Source of the DNA: Burkholderia sp. Ax-1724
Lineage (GTDB): Bacteria; Pseudomonadota; Gammaproteobacteria; Burkholderiales; Burkholderiaceae
Length of the DNA: 64,000 nucleotides
Direction: 5' to 3'
Assembly (NCBI RefSeq): GCF_011752995.1
Contig: NZ_VWWL01000006.1
Location: 264,795-328,794, forward strand
The notes under the pieces were generated by a model that saw nothing but the letters and a program-made list of their open reading frames with translations, was not told the DNA's origin and made no database searches. This document shows, piece by piece, positions 1-14,805 of the stretch (position 1 is the stretch's first letter; the number at the start of each line of letters is the position of its first letter). The position numbers were made by a program, and so were the translations under genes.

Positions 1-424
1 CCGAGATCGCGGTAAACACGACGCCCATCAGGAACACCGCGCCGAGCGCGACGGTCGGATGCAGGCCCTTGCCGAGCACGAGGCCGAATGCGGTGAACGC
101 GGTCAGCGAGATCGCGCAGCCGATCGCGATCGGCAGGCGCGCCCACACGCCCATCAAGAGCGAGCCGAATGCCGTCGTCAAACAGACGGCGACGAACACC
201 GCGCTGGTGTCGAAGCCCGCCTTGCCGAACATGCCCGGCACGACGAACACGGAATAGACCATCGCGAGGAAGGTCGTGATGCCCGCAACGATCTCCTGGC
301 GCTGCGAACTGCCGCGCGCGGAGATTTCGAAATAGCGGTCGAGAAAGCCCTTTGCGCCGAACGATTCGGCGTCGAACGATTCGCTCGCGACTTCGGGATT
401 CGCGAGAGCCTGGGGTTCCATCAT
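1..424 (-). CDS. NCS2-family purine (guanine/hypoxanthine-type) permease, N-terminal part
   Basis: Cut by the left window edge; the first ~141 residues are visible. It should be an inner-membrane proton-coupled nucleobase transporter of the AzgA/PbuG branch of NCS2. The N-terminus has the family's typical layout: a cytoplasmic segment containing [12 protein letters not shown], then [15 protein letters not shown] leading into the first membrane helix and [10 protein letters not shown] before the next. Start: two ATGs are in tandem; the upstream one at 424 sits 8 nt behind AAAGGAGG and is preferred. Substrate within the purines cannot be decided from the N-terminus. Confidence 0.85.
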   Translation of the reverse strand, partial: MMEPQALANPEVASESFDAESFGAKGFLDRYFEISARGSSQRQEIVAGITTFLAMVYSVFVVPGMFGKAGFDTSAVFVAVCLTTAFGSLLMGVWARLPIAIGCAISLTAFTAFGLVLGKGLHPTVALGAVFLMGVVFTAIS

Positions 425-828
425 GGTGAGTGCCTCCTTTATCAGCGCGCTGAAACGGCCGCTTGCCGCAGCCATCATCAGGTTCGTCTCGTGGATTGAT
501 TTAATGGGGTGACGCTTTTTCTGTCTCGCAATGTAGGCGAAGACAAATATGTGTCCAATCGCATGAATGGCATGCCGGACATGTCGCGCGGCTTATATCT
601 TTGACGCGACGGCGGCTCGTACGCGGGCGCCGCGCGTTTACACCTACGGCCCGGCCCCCCGAATCCGCTGGGTTCGCGCGGCACGCCGCATGCGTCGAAA
701 CGCCGCGCGACGGCCCGCGGACGCCCGCGCCCGGTCCCCGGAAAGCGGCCGGCGCGGCCGCACAGGTTAAACTCTGGCCCGTACCTGTCCCAACCGCGGC
801 GGCTTATCGCGCCCGTCCGCACTGGCCC
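425..828. other. Intergenic region, no gene seen
   Basis: About 400 bases between the divergent permease and the lipoprotein gene. It must hold the promoter of the permease (leftward) and probably that of the lipoprotein-MFS pair (rightward). ORFs here have no recognisable product or ribosome-binding site. I saw no convincing riboswitch or operator. Confidence 0.5.
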
Positions 829-843
829 ATGGAGTTTTTCCTG

Positions 844-1944
844 ATGACTGGCGGTTTTCCGCGCCCTGCCTCGCGTGCCTGGCGTCTGCCGATTCACTCG
901 CCCGAGCGGCCTGGTTCGCTTCGTTCGCTTCTTCGTTCGCTTCTTCGTTCATTCCGCCCGCTCCGCTCGCTCATCGCCGTGTTCTCGCTGCTCGCGCTCG
1001 CCGCGCTGTCGGGCTGCGGCAGCCTGCTGTGGGGGACGCAGCAGGCACCGATCGTCGATGCGACCGTGATGCCGGTCGAACCCGCGAGCGCGCCGGTCGA
1101 GGCCTCCGCGCCCGAGCCGGTCGAGCCCGAGGTGCCCGAAGGCCCCGAGCAGCCGAAAAAGCCGAAGAGGCCGGTCGTGCGGCCGCACAAGGTCGAACCG
1201 CCGCCGCCCGTCGTGCAGCCCGCGCCGCCGCCGCCCGCGCCGCCGCCGCTGATCGTGCTGCGCACCATCGAGCGCAGCGACGCGCGCGCGCTGCTCGACA
1301 GCAAGGTGCAGAAGCCCGACGGCAAGGTGGTCGGCCGCGCGGTCGACCTGATCGCCGACGCCGCCGGCAAGCCGCGCGAGATGGTCGTCAATCTGCAGGG
1401 CTTTCTCGGCGTCGGCGACCGCAAGGTCAACTTCCCGTGGGGCGCGTTCCACTTCACGCCGACCGCCAAGGGTCCGCCGATCACGCTGAACCCGACGGCC
1501 GCGCCGAGCACCGTGACGGTCGGCAAGCCCAGCGCGCCGCAACTACCGCTGCTCGACGCGACCGTCGAGCGCGCGAACGGCGCGAAGGTCGGCCGCGTGG
1601 TCGACGTGCTGATCGACGCCAACGCCCAGCCTCAGGCGGTCGTGCTCGACGTGAGCGGGATGGTCAGCGCCGACCGTCGCACGATCGCCGCGAACTGGTC
1701 GGCGCTGCGCTTCGTCACGCACGACAAGGAACTGCGGCCGGAACTCGATCTGAGCGATGCGCAGATCAACGCGACGCCGCCGTATGCGAGCGACAAGCCG
1801 ATCCGCGCGGTATCGCCGGCGCCGCCGCCCGCCGCGCCGGCAGCGCCCCCGGTCGCGAGCCGGCCGGCCGGAATCAGCGGACCGGGCGCGCCCGCCGCCG
1901 CGTCAGGAGCGGTGGCGGTTTCCAGCGCGCGGGCGGTCCGATGA
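844..1944 (+). CDS. Lipoprotein with two PRC-barrel-like domains
   Basis: About 366 residues. A hydrophobic segment ending in LAALSGC is a lipobox, so the mature protein is probably lipid-anchored. A proline-rich spacer (PPPPVVQPAPPPPAPPP) follows, then two related beta-rich modules, each with a DGKVVGRAVDLIADAAGKP / GAKVGRVVDVLIDANAQP-type strand pair, as in PRC-barrel domains. The Cys lies unusually far (~58 residues) from the chosen start, and that leader encodes a short repeated Arg-Ser-Leu-Leu track, so the true start may be elsewhere; ATG 829 is the other candidate. The stop overlaps the MFS gene by 4 bp (ATGA), implying co-translation. Function unknown; a cell-envelope role is inferred. 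Confidence 0.7.
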   Translation: MTGGFPRPASRAWRLPIHSPERPGSLRSLLRSLLRSFRPLRSLIAVFSLLALAALSGCGSLLWGTQQAPIVDATVMPVEPASAPVEASAPEPVEPEVPEGPEQPKKPKRPVVRPHKVEPPPPVVQPAPPPPAPPPLIVLRTIERSDARALLDSKVQKPDGKVVGRAVDLIADAAGKPREMVVNLQGFLGVGDRKVNFPWGAFHFTPTAKGPPITLNPTAAPSTVTVGKPSAPQLPLLDATVERANGAKVGRVVDVLIDANAQPQAVVLDVSGMVSADRRTIAANWSALRFVTHDKELRPELDLSDAQINATPPYASDKPIRAVSPAPPPAAPAAPPVASRPAGISGPGAPAAASGAVAVSSARAVR

Positions 1945-3209
1945 CCGGCCGCACTCTGGTCACGGCGCGCAGTCTGCGCGCGCTCGATTGGCTCAACTTT
2001 TTCGTCGCCAACGTGCAGACGGGCTTCGGGCCGTTCATCGCCTCGTATCTCGCGTCGCATAAGTGGACCCAGGGCGAAATCGGCATGGTGCTGTCGGTCG
2101 GAACCATCAGCGCGATGGTGAGCCAGGTGCCGGGCGGCGCCGCAGTCGACGCGCTGCGCAACAAGAAGGCCGCCGCCGCCTGGGCGATCTTCGCGATCAT
2201 CCTGAGCGCGGTGCTGCTCGCGGTCAGCCCGACCGTGCTGCCGGTGATCGCCGCCGAAGTGTTCCACGGCTTCGCGAGCTGCATGCTGACGCCGGCGCTC
2301 GCGGCGATCTCGTTCGCGCTCGTGGGCCGCGCGAATCTCGGCGACCGGCTCGGGCGCAACGCGCGCTGGGCGTCGATCGGCAGCGCGGTCGCAGCCGGCC
2401 TGATGGGCCTGTTCGGCGAGTACTATTCGCCGCGCGCGGTGTTCTGGCTGACCGCCGGGCTCGCGCTGCCGGCGCTGCTCGCGCTCTCGATGATCCAGCG
2501 CACCGATACGATCGAACTGCCTCAAGCCGCGCCGACGCCGCAGCAGCTCGCACGCCGCGATAGCCTGCGCGCGCTGCTGCGCGACCGGCGCATGCTGCTG
2601 TTCGCAGCGTGCATCGTGCTGTTCCATCTGTCGAATGCGGCGATGCTGAACCTCGCCGCCGGCGAGGTGACGGCCGGCATGGGCGACAACGTGCAGCTCG
2701 TGATCGCGGCCTGCATCATCGTGCCGCAGGCGATCGTCGCGATGATGTCGCCGTGGGTCGGGCGCTCGGCCGAACGCTGGGGACGCCGGCCGATCCTGCT
2801 GCTCGGCTTCTCGGCGCTGCCGATCCGCGCGCTGCTGTTCGCGGGCATCAGCAGTCCGTATCTACTCGTGCCGGTGCAGGTGCTCGACGGTTTGAGCGCC
2901 GCCGTATTCGGCGTGATGCTGCCGCTGATCGCCGCCGACGTCGCCGGCGACAAGGGCCGCTACAACCTCTGTATCGGTCTCTTCGGGCTCGCGGCCGGCA
3001 TCGGCGCGACGCTGAGCACGACGGCCGCGGGCTTCGTCGCCGATCATTTCGGCAACGCGGTGAGCTTCTTCTGCCTCGCGGCGGCGGGCGCGCTGGCGGT
3101 GTTCCTCGTGTGGGCGGCGATGCCCGAAACGCGCGACACCACGGCGTCCGATCATGACGACGGCGGCGATGCGCCGCTCGGCGATGGCGGGGAGCCGGCG
3201 GCCCGGTAA
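1941..3209 (+). CDS. MFS transporter
   Basis: 422 residues, about 12 hydrophobic segments. The cytoplasmic loop after helix 2 (GGAAVDALRNKKAA) and the second-half counterpart (GRSAERWGRRPILLLGF) are the two pseudo-repeated MFS loop motifs. Probably a proton-driven drug or metabolite exporter in the inner membrane; substrate unassigned. It starts inside the stop codon of the preceding lipoprotein gene, so the two form an operon. Confidence 0.85.
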   Translation: MTGRTLVTARSLRALDWLNFFVANVQTGFGPFIASYLASHKWTQGEIGMVLSVGTISAMVSQVPGGAAVDALRNKKAAAAWAIFAIILSAVLLAVSPTVLPVIAAEVFHGFASCMLTPALAAISFALVGRANLGDRLGRNARWASIGSAVAAGLMGLFGEYYSPRAVFWLTAGLALPALLALSMIQRTDTIELPQAAPTPQQLARRDSLRALLRDRRMLLFAACIVLFHLSNAAMLNLAAGEVTAGMGDNVQLVIAACIIVPQAIVAMMSPWVGRSAERWGRRPILLLGFSALPIRALLFAGISSPYLLVPVQVLDGLSAAVFGVMLPLIAADVAGDKGRYNLCIGLFGLAAGIGATLSTTAAGFVADHFGNAVSFFCLAAAGALAVFLVWAAMPETRDTTASDHDDGGDAPLGDGGEPAAR

Positions 3210-3290
3210 TGTCGGTTCGCTAATGTCGGTTCAGCGACGGCGGCCCGGCGACATCGTTTCAGTCACGCCGAACCGGCCGGGCACCCCGCA

Positions 3291-4184
3291 TCAATCGAGA
3301 AACTCCCCCGCGCGCTTTCTGAGCATCGCGCTGAAGTCGTCGAGCCAGCCGATCGACAGACGCCAGCTCTGCCAGTACAGGTCGACGTCGATATGCTTGC
3401 CGGGCGCGATCTCGACGAGTTCGCCGCTCGCGAGATGCCCCGCGATCATCCGCTCGGGGCACATGCCCCAGCCGAGGCTCATCACGCACGCACGCAGAAA
3501 ACCGGCGACATGCGGAATCCAGTGCAGCGGCGGATCGAGGTCCGCGCGCGTGATGCGCCGCATGAAGCGTTTCTGCAACTGGTCCTTCGGATTGAAGTCG
3601 ACGCACGGCGTGCGCCGCAGGCTCTCGCGCGTGACGCCGTCGGCGAAATAGCGCTCGTGAAACGCGGGCGAGCACACCGCGAGATAACGCATGCGGCCGA
3701 GGCGCGTCGAGCGGCAGCCTTGCACCGGCTCGGCCTGGGTCGTGATCGCGCCCTGCACGCTGCCGTCGCGAATCCGCTGCGCGGTGTAATCCTGATCGTC
3801 GATCACGAGATCGAGCAGCATCTGGCGCTCGACGCAGAACGGCGCGACCGCGTCCATGAACCACGTGCCGACGCTATCGTCGTTGACGGCCACGCGCAGC
3901 GCCGGCCACGCCTCGACGAGCGCGCCGGGCTGCGCCGGCAGACGGCCGTTCAACTCCGCTTCGAGCAGTTGCACGCGCTCGGTATGACGGCACAGCAGCG
4001 CGCCCGAGGTCGTCGCCACGCACGGCTGGCCGCGCTTGACGAGCACGCTGCCGACCCGCTCCTCGAGCAGCTTGACCCGCTGCGACACCGCCGACGGCGT
4101 GATGTTGAGCTCGCTCGCGGCGCGGTCGAACGAGCCGTGGCGCACCACGGCGGCGAGCGCATCGAGCAGCGCATAGTCCAGCAT
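3291..4184 (-). CDS. argP: LysR-family regulator ArgP (IciA)
   Basis: 297 residues. The N-terminal winged helix-turn-helix (about residues 3-60: LLDALAAVVRHGSFDRAASE ... SAVSQRVKLLEERVG) and the substrate-binding-like C-terminal half match the ArgP subgroup. It is divergently transcribed from a LysE/ArgO exporter gene 114 bp away, the classical arrangement in which ArgP senses arginine/lysine and activates the exporter. A T-N11-A palindrome lies just upstream of its start and may be the shared operator. Confidence 0.88.
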   Translation of the reverse strand: MLDYALLDALAAVVRHGSFDRAASELNITPSAVSQRVKLLEERVGSVLVKRGQPCVATTSGALLCRHTERVQLLEAELNGRLPAQPGALVEAWPALRVAVNDDSVGTWFMDAVAPFCVERQMLLDLVIDDQDYTAQRIRDGSVQGAITTQAEPVQGCRSTRLGRMRYLAVCSPAFHERYFADGVTRESLRRTPCVDFNPKDQLQKRFMRRITRADLDPPLHWIPHVAGFLRACVMSLGWGMCPERMIAGHLASGELVEIAPGKHIDVDLYWQSWRLSIGWLDDFSAMLRKRAGEFLD

Positions 4185-4192
4185 TAGCGTTC

Positions 4193-4208
4193 CTTAATCG
4201 ACATTAAG
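4193..4208. promoter_or_regulatory. Candidate ArgP/LysR operator (T-N11-A palindrome)
   Basis: CTTAAT-CGAC-ATTAAG is a perfect 6-bp inverted repeat that includes a T-N11-A LysR box. It begins 9 bp upstream of argP and ~90 bp upstream of argO, in an A+T-rich part of the divergent promoter region. Confidence 0.55.
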
Positions 4209-4298
4209 TAAATTAGCTTCTCTTATGAGACGCGAAACCGCAGACTAGCGCGGTTCGGATTTTCCGTCCATTCCGTCTCTTCGTTTTCTGGATCGTTT

Positions 4299-4928
4299 AT
4301 GAACTGGCTGTCTTTTTCTCATGGCGTTGCCCTGTGCGCCTCGCTGATCGTGACGATCGGCGCGCAGAACGCCTTCGTGCTGCGTCAGGGCATCATGCGC
4401 TCGCACATCGGCAAGATCGTGCTGCTGTGCACGCTGTCGGATTTCATTCTGATCGGCGCGGGTGTCGGCGGCGCCTCCGCGCTGATGGAGCGCTACCCGG
4501 TATTCGTTCACGCGATGCTCTATGTCGGGCTCGCGTATCTCGCGTGGTTCGGCATCAGCGCGCTGCGCCGCGCGCTGCGGCCCGGCCATGCGGTGCTCGA
4601 CGGCGCGGCGGCTGACGGCGCGAACGGCGCAACGCCCGCCCAAGGCGCGCTGCCGATCGTCCTGATGACGCTCGCATTCACGTGGCTCAATCCGCACGTG
4701 TATCTGGACACCTTCCTGCTGATCGGCACGGCCGGCGCGCGCGAACCGGAAGGTGCGCGAGTCGCGTTCGCGATCGGCGCGATGACGGTCAGCGCGGTCT
4801 GGTTCCTTGCGCTCGGCTACGGTGCGCGGATGCTCGCGCCGCTGTTTCGCCGCGCGACCGCATGGCGCGTGCTCGATGGCGCGATCGGCAGCATGGTGCT
4901 GCTGCTGGCGGTGACGCAGTTGCGTTGA
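4299..4928 (+). CDS. argO: LysE/ArgO-family basic amino-acid exporter
   Basis: 209 residues, about six membrane helices. The N-terminal signature VTIGAQNAFVLRQGI and the mid-protein TLAFTWLNPHVYLDTFLLIG motif are diagnostic of the LysE/ArgO family, which exports arginine or lysine. Divergent from argP, which presumably activates it. No intrinsic terminator is evident after the stop; the downstream genes read the opposite way. Confidence 0.92.
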   Translation: MNWLSFSHGVALCASLIVTIGAQNAFVLRQGIMRSHIGKIVLLCTLSDFILIGAGVGGASALMERYPVFVHAMLYVGLAYLAWFGISALRRALRPGHAVLDGAAADGANGATPAQGALPIVLMTLAFTWLNPHVYLDTFLLIGTAGAREPEGARVAFAIGAMTVSAVWFLALGYGARMLAPLFRRATAWRVLDGAIGSMVLLLAVTQLR

Positions 4929-5020
4929 GCGTCGGTGCGCCGTAGGTGCGCCGTCGGTACACATTACGCGCTGCGCGCGGGTGCATGGGGGGCACGTCGA
5001 ACCGCGCTGCGGTTCTCCCC

Positions 5021-5557
5021 TCACGCGATGTTTTCCGCCTCGTAGAGACGCCGGCCCGCGGCGTCCTTGCTGCCGAGGATCGGCTTGAAGTCGATCGGCC
5101 ACTTGATGCCGATGTCGGGATCGGACCACAGCAGGCAGCGCTCGAGTTCGGGAAACCAGTACTCGGTGGTCTTCCACACGCACTCGGCAACCTCCGACAG
5201 CACGACGAAACCCTGCGCGAAGCCGGGCGGCACCCAGATCTGCCGCTGGTTGGCGTCGCTCAGATATTCGCCGCTCCATTTGCCGAAGTTCGGCGAATTG
5301 AGGCGCACGTCGACCGCGACGTCGAATACCTCGCCGCGCACCACGCGCAACAGCCGCCCCTGCGGGCGCTGCACCTGGTAATGCAAGCCGCGCAGGACGC
5401 GGTAGACCGCGCGCAAGTGGCGGTCCTGCACGAAGTTGAAACCTTGCGCGACGTCGTCCGCAAATTCGTCGGCGCTGAAGCTCTCGAAGCAGAAGCCGAG
5501 TTCGTCGCCGAACACCTCCGGCTCGATGAGCTTCACCTCCGGCAATGCCGTCGACAT
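5021..5557 (-). CDS. rfbC: Divergent dTDP-4-dehydrorhamnose 3,5-epimerase homologue
   Basis: About 178 residues from ATG 5557. A cupin-fold protein of the RmlC family, which converts dTDP-4-keto-6-deoxyglucose to the L-rhamno form. VLRGLHYQ carries the conserved His, and GEVFDVAVDVR, WVPPGFAQGFVVLSE and PIDFKPILGSKDAAG fit the family. Two usually conserved positions differ: QGKL is QGRL, and YKTT is WKTT. No other rhamnose genes are nearby. Start uncertain: an in-frame ATG at 5677, 1 bp after the upstream regulator's stop, would add ~40 residues without family similarity; 5572 is also possible. Probably co-transcribed with the GlxA-type gene upstream. Activity on the canonical substrate is not assured. 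Confidence 0.75.
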   Translation of the reverse strand: MSTALPEVKLIEPEVFGDELGFCFESFSADEFADDVAQGFNFVQDRHLRAVYRVLRGLHYQVQRPQGRLLRVVRGEVFDVAVDVRLNSPNFGKWSGEYLSDANQRQIWVPPGFAQGFVVLSEVAECVWKTTEYWFPELERCLLWSDPDIGIKWPIDFKPILGSKDAAGRRLYEAENIA

Positions 5558-5678
5558 GACCCTGTTGCCCATCGCCACTGTGCTCGCAAAAACGCTGGCT
5601 AGCGAAGACGCGGCCGCGCTCGACAGACGAAGCGCGGCCGCGTCGCGGGCGTGCGCGCCGGCACGCCAGGCAGTCATG

Positions 5679-6671
5679 TTACGCCTCGGTGGCGGCCCGG
5701 CTGCGGGCGCGATACTCGGTGGGCGACAGCGCCATGCGTTTGCGGAAAATCTTTGCGAGACGGTCGCCGTTGCCGGTGCCGCTGCGCCGCGCGATCTTGT
5801 CGACCGGCAATTCGGTCTCGGTCAGGAAGTTGCACGCAATGCGCAGCCGCACCTGCAGCAGATAATCCGACGGCGTGACCTGCATCTCGTGCTTGAAGCG
5901 GCGCAGGAAATTGCGCTCGCTCATCGCGGCGACCTGGGCGGCGTCGGCCACCGACACCGGGCGATCGCAGTTCGCCTCCATCCAGCGCGCGGCCGCGCGA
6001 ATTTTTTCGGCGACGCTGAGCGTGCCGCCCTCGGCCGGCAGCGGCACCCACGTCGCGGCCATGCCGGGCATCACGCGGTCGGCGACGCTGCGCGCGAGTT
6101 CGGCGCCGAGATCGCGCTTGATGAACATCAGCGCACTGCGCGCGCAGTCGTTGCGGTCGTCGGCGGCGCTGAACGCGGCTTCGCCCGCGGCGGCGGCCGG
6201 ATAACGGCCCATCATGCCGTCGTGCTCGGTCGGCCCGGCGGCTTCGAGCACGAGGCGGCCCTCGCCGATCGTCTCGATCGCCCGCGTGCGCGACTGCACC
6301 GCGCGCAACCAGTTGAGCAGGCGCTCGTCGCGCGCGGCCGCATGCGCGCCGTAGCCGCCCGCGATGAACAGCACGTCGAAGCCGCTGCCGAAGCGCGTGT
6401 CGATGCGGTCGGTCCAGATTCGCGCCGACGAGGAACTCGCGACGTTGCCGCCCTCCATCGACAGAAACTGCACTTCGTAGGGCGGGTCTTCGCCGCTGCG
6501 CGTATCCGCCAGTTCATTCGCGCTCTGGAACATCTCGACCACGGTGCCGGGCCCGAGCAGCCAGAAACCGTCGAACAGCAGAATGCCGATTCGCCGCGCT
6601 GCAGTACGGACATTCAAGGCCGGCGTGTGAAGCCATGTAATTCTCGTTGTATCAAGGTGCATTTGCGGCAT
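5679..6671 (-). CDS. GlxA-family AraC-type transcriptional regulator
   Basis: 330 residues. The N-terminal DJ-1/PfpI-like domain (about 25-200; IGILLFDGFWLLGPGTVVEM, VLFIAGGYGAHAAA) is followed by a C-terminal AraC DNA-binding domain with two helix-turn-helix motifs (about 215-325; SVADAAQVAAMSERNFLRRF and FRKRMALSPTEYR). The segment that carries the nucleophilic Cys in DJ-1 enzymes reads IETIGEGRLVLEAAG, with no Cys, so the domain is probably a ligand sensor and not an enzyme. It lies upstream of and in line with the rfbC-like gene and is preceded by an A+T-rich region with an inverted repeat. Confidence 0.85.
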   Translation of the reverse strand: MPQMHLDTTRITWLHTPALNVRTAARRIGILLFDGFWLLGPGTVVEMFQSANELADTRSGEDPPYEVQFLSMEGGNVASSSSARIWTDRIDTRFGSGFDVLFIAGGYGAHAAARDERLLNWLRAVQSRTRAIETIGEGRLVLEAAGPTEHDGMMGRYPAAAAGEAAFSAADDRNDCARSALMFIKRDLGAELARSVADRVMPGMAATWVPLPAEGGTLSVAEKIRAAARWMEANCDRPVSVADAAQVAAMSERNFLRRFKHEMQVTPSDYLLQVRLRIACNFLTETELPVDKIARRSGTGNGDRLAKIFRKRMALSPTEYRARSRAATEA

Positions 6672-7349
6672 GATCTTTCCCTAAACGGTCATACGTGGTG
6701 GACCCCGATGCCCCGTAACCGGACGGAACGAGAGAATGAATTATCACGGCCCGAATCAGCAACGATGCCGCTTAAACGATTAGGGTAATGTTAGCGGAAT
6801 AGACCGCTATAGTAAATTTGAAAAATCTAATTTCCTCATGAAAGGCAATGTATGAGGAAATACGCTATTGATCGTTCGATATGAGTACGCCGCGCAGCCG
6901 CGCCGCCACGGCCAGCCAGCCTGATCGAGGCATTGCAGCACCGTGACGGATTCCCATATTCTGGCGTAAAGCCTTTACACAAGGCATTTTCTCGGATTCG
7001 GACAAACTTGCCGATAATGCGAAGCCGGCCGATTCGCGCACGGTCGCCCTCTTACCGAACGGTGCAAAATTGTTTCAAACATGAATCGAAAAATGACTCG
7101 ATAATGACTGTCTAATCTGCATTTTTATTCGCAAATCGGGAATTAATAGCCCGAGCAATGGGCCGTATCGCTGATATATCCGCTCATCGTCAATTGGCAT
7201 TTCAATTCGGATTTATTAGATGCCTGGAAATGTTTCAATTCTGAAACATCATGGTGCTTTTTCGTCTGATCTGAACGGATGAATACACTAACATACTTAA
7301 TAATCAGATGATTAGCTGCAATGCAGCAAAAGAAGCCGGTTGACGCGTG
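6672..7349. other. A+T-rich intergenic region
   Basis: About 680 bases, clearly lower in G+C than the flanks. Short ORFs (for example an 83-codon one near 7143-7394, minus strand) have no recognisable homology or good ribosome-binding site. The promoter of the GlxA-type gene must lie at its left end. Contains the inverted repeat annotated at 6830-6861. Confidence 0.5.
6830..6861. promoter_or_regulatory. 10-bp inverted repeat upstream of the GlxA-type regulator
   Basis: Arms ATTTCCTCAT (6830-6839) and ATGAGGAAAT (6852-6861) with a 12-nt spacer, ~160 bp upstream of the regulator's start. The symmetry and A+T-rich setting suit a dimeric regulator, possibly autoregulation. No binding protein can be named. 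Confidence 0.4.
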
Positions 7350-7387
7350 AAAAAGTGCGGTTGCAACCTCGAAACTTGCAACCGCAC
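7350..7387 (-). terminator. Intrinsic terminator of uvrA
   Basis: Perfect 12-bp arms GTGCGGTTGCAA / TTGCAACCGCAC (7355-7366 and 7376-7387) with a 9-nt loop. On the minus strand the stem is followed by TTTTT, about 120 nt past the uvrA stop. Confidence 0.85.
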
Positions 7388-7505
7388 ACAGCATGACCGC
7401 CGGAAAAACCAGGGGCGCCGCCGCAAAAAACGGCTTAGGCCGCGGGCGGGCGAGACCATCCCGGCCGCCTGCCCACGAACCGCGCCACCCCGCCCGGCTT
7501 CGGGA

Positions 7506-13517
<6,012 letters not shown>

Positions 13518-13837
13518 CTCTCACGGCCCTATTGCAGCCTTCTCGCAACCGTCTCGCAGCCTTCTCGCGGCCACGTCAGTCCGGTGCGGCCCCGGTCACG
13601 CGCCGGGCAGTCCCGCGCCGAACGCGGGAGCCTGTGCGGCGCACCGCAAGCCTGGTTGCAACGGGATACTATACTGTATGTTTATACAGTTTTCCATGAC
13701 GCGGCCCGGCCCGCTTGCGAGCCTTGCCGGATCGGGATGGCGGGCGGGCAAAACCCTGCCCGCGGCACGGGCACGACACGACGCCGCTTCCAGCCAACCG
13801 CGCACGCCATCCGCGCGCAACCGGTCCCGCGCGCCGC
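13518..13837. other. Intergenic region upstream of uvrA
   Basis: 320 bases between uvrA and a LysR gene, both on the minus strand. Besides the SOS box (13672-13691) it holds direct repeats of a TTCTCGCA/GTCTCGCA type near 13540-13565. No gene is supported. Confidence 0.5.
13672..13691. promoter_or_regulatory. LexA-type SOS box
   Basis: The core CTGTATGTTTATACAG (13674-13689) fits the LexA consensus CTGT-N8-ACAG with an A+T-rich centre. It is ~155 bp upstream of the annotated uvrA start, so it could repress a promoter with a moderately long leader. The other flank is the 3' end of a LysR gene, making uvrA the only plausible target. Confidence 0.7.
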
Positions 13838-14755
13838 CTAAGCCGTCAGATCGAGCCCCCGCACGAGCCGTTCGGCAAGCCGCGGCTGCCGCAACTGGTC
13901 GAGCCACCACGTCAGCGCGCGCCCCTCGTGGTCGCCGCGCCACGCGACATAGAGCACGTTCGGCTCACGCGGATCGGCGGTCTCCTTTTCGATCAGCTCG
14001 CCGCGTTGCAACAGCGACGCCACGCGCTCGCGCGGCAGCCAGCCGACGCCGAGGCCGTCGCGCTGCGCGAGAATCTTCGCGCGCATGCCCGGCAACGCGA
14101 GCGAGGCCTGGCCGCCGATCACGCCATACGCGCGGCCCGCGCCCGCGCGCGACGAATCGGCCACCACCACCGCGCGATGCGCGCTGATCCGCTCGCGGCT
14201 GAGCGGCTCCTCGGCGGCCGCGAGCGGATGACGCGGCGACACCGCGAACACCCACTCCATCACGCCGAGTTCGAACCAGCGCAGGCCGGCAATCGCGGGC
14301 GGCTCGTTGGTCGCGCCGACGATCAGGTCGGCGCGGCCGTCGCGCAGCGCCTCCCATGTGCCGCCGAGCACTTCGTGCGTGAAGCGCAGCCGCACGCCGG
14401 AGCCGAGCGCATCGAACGCGCGCACCACCGGCATCAGCAGCTCGAATTCGAGGACTTCGTCCGTCACGACCCACAGCCGGTCTTCCCAGCCGCTCGCGAT
14501 CTGCTTCACGCGCTGCGTCATGCGCGCCATGTCGAGCAGCAGACGCGCGGCTTCGTCGGCGAGCAGCTGGCCGGCCGGCGTCAGTTGCAGCCGGTAGCGG
14601 CGCCGGTCGAACAGCAGCGCGTCGAAACGCGCTTCCAGTTGCCGCGCGGCATGCGAAACCGTCGAGGGCGCCTTGCCCAGCCGCGCCGCCGCGCGCGACA
14701 GGCTGCCGGTCGCGCGGATCGCGTCGAGCAGGGCCAGTTCGTCTTCCGACAGCAT
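13838..14755 (-). CDS. LysR-family transcriptional regulator
   Basis: 305 residues. N-terminal helix-turn-helix (about 5-62: LALLDAIRATGSLSRAAARL ... STVSHAARQLEARF), then a ligand-binding domain of periplasmic-binding fold. The start at 14755 has GAGGGA 8 nt upstream. It is tandem with another LysR gene 50 bp upstream on the same strand; effector and targets unknown. Confidence 0.88.
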   Translation of the reverse strand: MLSEDELALLDAIRATGSLSRAAARLGKAPSTVSHAARQLEARFDALLFDRRRYRLQLTPAGQLLADEAARLLLDMARMTQRVKQIASGWEDRLWVVTDEVLEFELLMPVVRAFDALGSGVRLRFTHEVLGGTWEALRDGRADLIVGATNEPPAIAGLRWFELGVMEWVFAVSPRHPLAAAEEPLSRERISAHRAVVVADSSRAGAGRAYGVIGGQASLALPGMRAKILAQRDGLGVGWLPRERVASLLQRGELIEKETADPREPNVLYVAWRGDHEGRALTWWLDQLRQPRLAERLVRGLDLTA

Positions 14756-14805
14756 GTGCGATTCCCTCGAATGAGTGCGCCGCCGACGATGGTAGCGCGA
14801 GCCGC

